A stretch of 64,000 bases of DNA from UBA11346 sp038060575 (GTDB lineage: Bacteria; Planctomycetota; UBA11346). The first letter of the stretch is position 1, and every line of letters begins with the position of its first letter. The notes beneath the pieces are model-generated. The model ran no database searches and was not told the origin of the DNA. It worked only from the letters and a program-made list of their open reading frames with translations. The stretch covers positions 43,111-107,110 of the forward strand of contig CAZZAM010000009.1 in the NCBI GenBank assembly GCA_964652775.1, read 5' to 3'. The position numbers and the translations under genes were made by a program. Positions 60,416 to 64,000 of this stretch are shown here, piece after piece.

Positions 60416-60754
60416 TCACGGCGTCGTGACTGTTGTCGGTGCCGGTGCGGTGGTTGGTGGCGGTGTCGGTGCTGGAGTTGGTGCCGGTGCTCGCTTCACC
60501 CAGCCAGTGTCGGTATCGACCAAGAGGACGCGTGATTCGTTGGCCGGTCCGGGGTAGCGAACCATCCACCAACTATGCCCATCCTTAGTCAGCTCAGGTA
60601 CTTCTTTGACCTCGACCGGGTCATCCCAGGACTTGCCCGCATGGACACACCAATTTTTTGCTGCAGCCGCGGCTTCAGCGCGGGTTAATGGCAGTCGCGG
60701 TTGGCAGGCAGTGACGCCAAGGACGAGGATAACGAGTAGAGTGATCAAGCGCAT
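60416..60754 (-). CDS. Small lipoprotein with Pro/Thr-rich tail
   Basis: A protein of 112 residues. The signal MRLITLLVILVLGVTAC has a good lipobox (VTAC, Cys17). The mature domain (residues 25-85) contains WCVHAGKSWDDPVEVKEV and WWMVRYPG ... RVLLVDTDTGWV, resembling small PepSY-like folds. The last 25 residues are Pro/Thr/Ala repeats, possibly a flexible envelope linker. Function unknown. Confidence 0.72.
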   Translation of the reverse strand: MRLITLLVILVLGVTACQPRLPLTRAEAAAAAKNWCVHAGKSWDDPVEVKEVPELTKDGHSWWMVRYPGPANESRVLLVDTDTGWVKRAPAPTPAPTPPPTTAPAPTTVTTP

Positions 60755-61238
60755 AGTGGGGTCATCTCTGGTGGGCGCGGTCGTGCAAGAGAGCTGCGAG
60801 CTACCAGCTACGAGCTACGAGTTCCGAACTGCGAGTTCCGAACTGCGAGTTACACACGCGAAGAGCGAAGATAATCCCTATGCCAGCGGGTGGGCAGCCA
60901 CGGGGGTCAATGGTGTTGCGTTAAGAGCCACCGATGGAGAAACGCAAGGCAACCACGGGGGCACGGGGATTCACTGGGGACACGGGGGACATGCAGGATG
61001 TGCTTTTCTGCCTTTTCCCTGTGCCCCTGTCTTGGTCCCCCGTGTCCCCGTGGTTGCCTTGAAGAATTCCTCGGGATGAAACGTGAGAAAACCTCGGCGG
61101 CGAGGCATGGCACAAGCGACATCCCGGCCTTAACGCAATGACATTGCACGGGGGGTGCCTCCTGCATAACGCAAGGCTCGCAGCTCGCAGCTATCTCCAG
61201 GCTGGAACTTCGTCCAGATCACGGCATGAACACCACCC
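60755..61238. other. Repeat-filled intergenic region
   Basis: The gap of about 480 bases between divergent genes has no supportable gene. It holds GAGCTAC heptamers and a 14-bp unit GAGTTCCGAACTGC repeated twice (60790-60855), the inverted repeat at 60946-61060, and GCAGCTCGCAGCT-type repeats near 61180. The ppa promoter probably lies after 61064. Confidence 0.6.
60946..61060. repeat. Long inverted repeat, diverged CAGAGG-family copy 4
   Basis: The ends AAGGCAACC and GGTTGCCTT are identical to copies 1-3, but the inner units are GGGGGCACGGGG and CACGGGGGAC instead of CAGAGGCG. The outer arms (AAGGCAACCACGGGG / CCCCGTGGTTGCCTT) pair perfectly. Confidence 0.82.
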
Positions 61239-61949
61239 ATGCGCAGCTATCTGGATGACCTTCCGAGTGGTCCCAACGTCCCCCACGTCGTCAACGCGAT
61301 CATCGAGATCCCCAAGGGGTCATCGAATAAGTACGAGTACGACAAGGAGATGAATGTGTTTCGGCTCGACCGGACACTCTACAGTCCGGTGCATTACCCG
61401 GGTGCCTATGGCTTCGTTCCGCGCACCTTGTCCGAGGACGGTGACCCGCTCGACGTCGTCGTCATTGTCGAAGGCGATACGTTCCCAGGCTGTCTGCTTG
61501 AAGTGCGTCCAGTCGGCGTGCTGGTCATGCGTGATGATGCCGGCTTGGATCACAAAATTCTCGGCGTTCCGGTCAACGATCCGCGCATGCGTGAAGTGCA
61601 CGGCCTGCAGCATCTGCCCAAACACTACCTCGCCGAAGTCGACTACTTCTTCAACATCTACAAAGAGCTTGAAGGCAAGAAGTCCGACACCTACGGCTGG
61701 GAAGACCGCGTCGTCGCCCATCAAGTCATTGCTGAATCCATCCAGCGCTACCAGGACTTCAAAGCTGGTTTGATTGATCGCTGGAATGAACCAACCGCCA
61801 AGGGCAAAAAAGCGAAGATCAAAGTGGTGAAGAGTACTATTTCCACCGCCGCCCTCTTGAGTGCGACCAAGGTGTATTCCAAGCATGCGCCGGTCGAGGT
61901 TGCGCCATCGCATGCGTTGGAACCGAAGAGTCCGAAGCGCGAGCGGTAG
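61239..61949 (+). CDS. ppa: Inorganic pyrophosphatase, family I
   Basis: A protein of 236 residues hydrolysing pyrophosphate. Signature EDGDPLDVVVIVE carries the metal-binding Asp residues; also IEIPKGSSNKYEYDKE, YPGAYGFVPRT, and the Lys/Tyr region RYQDFK. Bacterial family I enzymes usually have 170-180 residues; here 55 extra residues follow the core, with GKKAKIKVVKS and a Ser/Pro-rich end. The ATG at 61239 gives the expected start. Confidence 0.94.
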   Translation: MRSYLDDLPSGPNVPHVVNAIIEIPKGSSNKYEYDKEMNVFRLDRTLYSPVHYPGAYGFVPRTLSEDGDPLDVVVIVEGDTFPGCLLEVRPVGVLVMRDDAGLDHKILGVPVNDPRMREVHGLQHLPKHYLAEVDYFFNIYKELEGKKSDTYGWEDRVVAHQVIAESIQRYQDFKAGLIDRWNEPTAKGKKAKIKVVKSTISTAALLSATKVYSKHAPVEVAPSHALEPKSPKRER

Positions 61950-61958
61950 TTCCTAGTC

Positions 61959-62108
61959 GTGTCGTTACGGTTGAACAAGGTCATCACAGTCGTCGTTGCA
62001 CTGTTTGTTGTAATCGCGCTGTATTTTGCCATAATTTTGGTGTCCGCATGGATGTCCGATGATGGTGAACGTGAAGTAAAGCCGACCATACCGAGCCAAC
62101 GGAAATAA
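61959..62108 (+). CDS. Possible 49-residue single-pass membrane protein
   Basis: A GTG start 9 bp after the ppa stop opens a 49-codon frame with a basic N-terminus, one hydrophobic helix (VITVVVALFVVIALYFAI) and an acidic then basic tail. The helix and orientation look like real coding sequence, but the ribosome binding site is weak. Confidence 0.5.
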   Translation: MSLRLNKVITVVVALFVVIALYFAIILVSAWMSDDGEREVKPTIPSQRK

Positions 62109-62183
62109 GTAACTGAACGGTCGTGCCAGCAGTAGCATTCCGTCGAGCCACACGTCTCTGAGTGGGGTCCGCCCCACAGCAAA

Positions 62184-64000
62184 TTACGGCGCCGTCGCCG
62201 TCGCCGTGACGGTGATTGTTTTGCTGGTCGAATCAGTTGAACTGGTTGGAGTAGTAAAGCGTAGGTCAAATGCCTTCGTTCCACTGATCGCCAGCGCGGA
62301 CGCCAGCGTGCGGCCGGTGGTGAGATCGGCGTAGGCACCGGCGGCTGGTTTCATCTCCATCACGAATTGATCAGCTCCAGCGCTGGCACCGTTGGTCCAG
62401 GCGGTACCGCCAACGGCGTTGCCACCGGTGATGGTGATATCGACGGCAGTATCCGAGTTATTTTGCAGTTCGAATACTTGGTACCATAAGGATCCAGATT
62501 CGCTGGTCAGCGGGGTGCGGCCGGCAACCAGATTGCCCAACGCCCAGATCCGGTTGGTGGTCGTGCCGCTGCCGGTGCAACTGCCGGTCCACACCAGATC
62601 AAGAATGGCCGGGGCGAGATCCACCGAATTGGTCAGATACTGCACGGGTGAACAATTCGACGGTTTGCCAGTCACCGAACTGAACGTCGTTGCGTTGGTG
62701 CCATTGGCGAACGTGATCAGGGATACGGGCGCAGACAACGTGCCGCTGAGTGCGAGAACCAGATTCGTGAACGTCACCGGCGTTCCCGATCCGCTGACAA
62801 CTATCTGGTCCGCGCTTGCGCCCGAGAGCCCCATCGCCAATGAGCCAGATGTACCGCCGAGCGAACTGCTGAGCGTCAAGGTGCCGATGCTGCCGGCGAC
62901 TGTTCCGGGTGCGATTGCTCCTCCCGCCACAGTCACCGCGCCGTCCACCGTTCCGGTTCCGGCCAGAATGCCGCCGGTGTTCACCGTTACGGCGCCCGTG
63001 CCGGCAATTCCCGGTGAAATAATCGCCAGCGTTCCAGCATTGATCGTCGAGGTAGTGTACGCGTTTGAGCCTGAGGTCAGTGTCCACGATCCAGTTCCCA
63101 GCTTCGTCAATCCAAACGCACCGCCGATCGCGCCGCTGATTGTGCCAGCGCCAGTGCCGCCGATTGACGACGCCGCGCCGAGGGTGACCGCACCCGACCA
63201 GGCGTCCGCGCTGCCCGTCGTGATGAAGCAACCAGCCGCCGTGTCGCCGACGCCACTCAGTGTCAGCGTCTTGCCGCTCACGCCGGCACCGTTGAGTTCC
63301 AGCGTGTCGCCCGATGTCACTGTCAGCGATCCCGCCGTGCCAAGGGCATTGTTGTGTGTCGCCACGATCCGGCCTGAGGATCCGTCCTGGAAGGCGATCG
63401 CGTTCGCGTAACCGCTGTTATCCCCACTGAGGGTCAGTGTGCCGGTATCACACTTGGTCAGATTGAATGCCCCGCTAATCGCTCCGCTAATCGTGCCCGA
63501 ACCCGTGCCGCCGATGGTGGTCGCCGCTGATAATGTAACGCCACCAGCCCAGCCATTGCCCGCGCCGGTAAAGCGCAGCGCGCCCACCGTCGCACCGCCA
63601 CCATTGCCGGCAATCGTCAGGGTTTTGCCCACGGGAATGCTCGCGCTCGCTAGCTCCAGAATGTCGCCTGAGATAACCGTAATTCCCGCCGCTGTGCCGA
63701 GCGCGTTGTTGTGACCAGCGACAATCTTGCCTGACGATCCGTCGGTGAAGGCAATCGTACCGGCGTATCCGGAACTATTACCGTTGAGCGTCAGCGTACC
63801 GCTGCCCTGCTTAGTCAGGTTGAACGCGCCGGACAGCGCACCCGTCACGGTGCAGGTGCCAGTGCCCACGACCAAGGTGTCGGCCGTGAGCGCAACTGCG
63901 CCGCCCCAACCACTGGTGCCGGTGTAGATCAACGCGCCGGCTCCACTGATACCGGTGCCACCAATCGACAGCGGTTTGCCGGCTGGCGTAATCGCGCCGC
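62184..64000 (-). CDS. Surface protein with autotransporter-type beta-strand repeats (C-terminal part)
   Basis: The frame is open to the window edge, so only the last 605 residues are visible. It is built of repeats of about 70 residues with GTGSGTISGAISGAFNLTKxGTGTLTLSG-like units (given here in short: GTISGAI, LTKLGTGSWTL, GRIVATHNNALGTAG), matching the autotransporter-associated beta-strand (PATR) family, which folds as a beta-helix on the cell surface. Four repeats are seen before a GAVTVAGGAIAPG unit. The C-terminal 200 residues are a different beta domain ending STSKTITVTATATAP, with two Cys pairs. No autotransporter barrel follows, so export must use another route. Confidence 0.85.
   Translation of the reverse strand, partial: GAITPAGKPLSIGGTGISGAGALIYTGTSGWGGAVALTADTLVVGTGTCTVTGALSGAFNLTKQGSGTLTLNGNSSGYAGTIAFTDGSSGKIVAGHNNALGTAAGITVISGDILELASASIPVGKTLTIAGNGGGATVGALRFTGAGNGWAGGVTLSAATTIGGTGSGTISGAISGAFNLTKCDTGTLTLSGDNSGYANAIAFQDGSSGRIVATHNNALGTAGSLTVTSGDTLELNGAGVSGKTLTLSGVGDTAAGCFITTGSADAWSGAVTLGAASSIGGTGAGTISGAIGGAFGLTKLGTGSWTLTSGSNAYTTSTINAGTLAIISPGIAGTGAVTVNTGGILAGTGTVDGAVTVAGGAIAPGTVAGSIGTLTLSSSLGGTSGSLAMGLSGASADQIVVSGSGTPVTFTNLVLALSGTLSAPVSLITFANGTNATTFSSVTGKPSNCSPVQYLTNSVDLAPAILDLVWTGSCTGSGTTTNRIWALGNLVAGRTPLTSESGSLWYQVFELQNNSDTAVDITITGGNAVGGTAWTNGASAGADQFVMEMKPAAGAYADLTTGRTLASALAISGTKAFDLRFTTPTSSTDSTSKTITVTATATAP

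Overview
The window reads as chromosome of a Gram-negative bacterium of roughly 55-60% G+C. LPS/Kdo genes (waaA, lptF, lptG), an MreB end, FolE2, three Hanks-type kinase-like proteins, a sigma factor with a long membrane-anchored extension and a beta-strand-repeat surface protein together suggest the PVC superphylum, most likely a planctomycete-like lineage. That placement is inference; no rRNA is present.

Region 1 (1-1128) holds the 3' end of mreB, a dispersed structured repeat and a decayed alginate-lyase-like fragment. Region 2 (1157-17096) is an integrative element inserted in tRNA-Cys. A 49-bp repeat of the tRNA 3' end marks both ends, a tyrosine recombinase lies just inside the left end, and the right end rebuilds the intact tRNA. 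Its cargo is a scar of older insertions (flhB and integrase fragments), a translationally coupled A+T-rich gene pair of unknown function (one with a nuclease-like N-terminus), a class III nucleotide cyclase resembling Pycsar cyclases, a type IIG restriction-modification enzyme, an excisionase-like/HTH control region, a D5-type primase-helicase operon and several small genes. It looks like a replicating satellite or plasmid-like island carrying anti-phage functions, and the gene pair plus the cyclase is the best candidate for an undescribed system.

Region 3 (17.1-30.5 kb) has rpmB, the sigma-HEAT protein, an acetyltransferase pair, folE2, maf, a MamK-like actin with a PilZ/coiled-coil partner, dut, coaX and a polytopic membrane protein. 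Region 4 (30.6-37.3 kb) is a signalling cluster: a Ser/Thr kinase with beta-helix ectodomain, an NtrC-type regulator and its histidine kinase, an FHA-pseudokinase, a small membrane protein and an S23-type four-helix protein. Region 5 (37.5-41.9 kb) is a minus-strand run: DUF164-like protein, coaC, waaA, small membrane protein, metK.

Region 6 (42.1-50.6 kb) holds a second membrane kinase, hisH, cmk fused to an extra domain, a small lipoprotein, a secreted protein, pgi and a panE-like reductase. Region 7 (50.7-60.8 kb) has the type IV pilus ATPases pilT/pilB with a stand-alone MshEN protein, lptF-lptG, a heterodimeric ABC exporter and a lipoprotein. Region 8 (61.2-64 kb) has ppa, a tiny membrane protein and the end of a large beta-strand-repeat protein running off the window.

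A striking genome feature is that many intergenic gaps carry long inverted repeats or 7-8-bp tandem repeats from several families. One structured family shows stem-preserving differences between its three copies.
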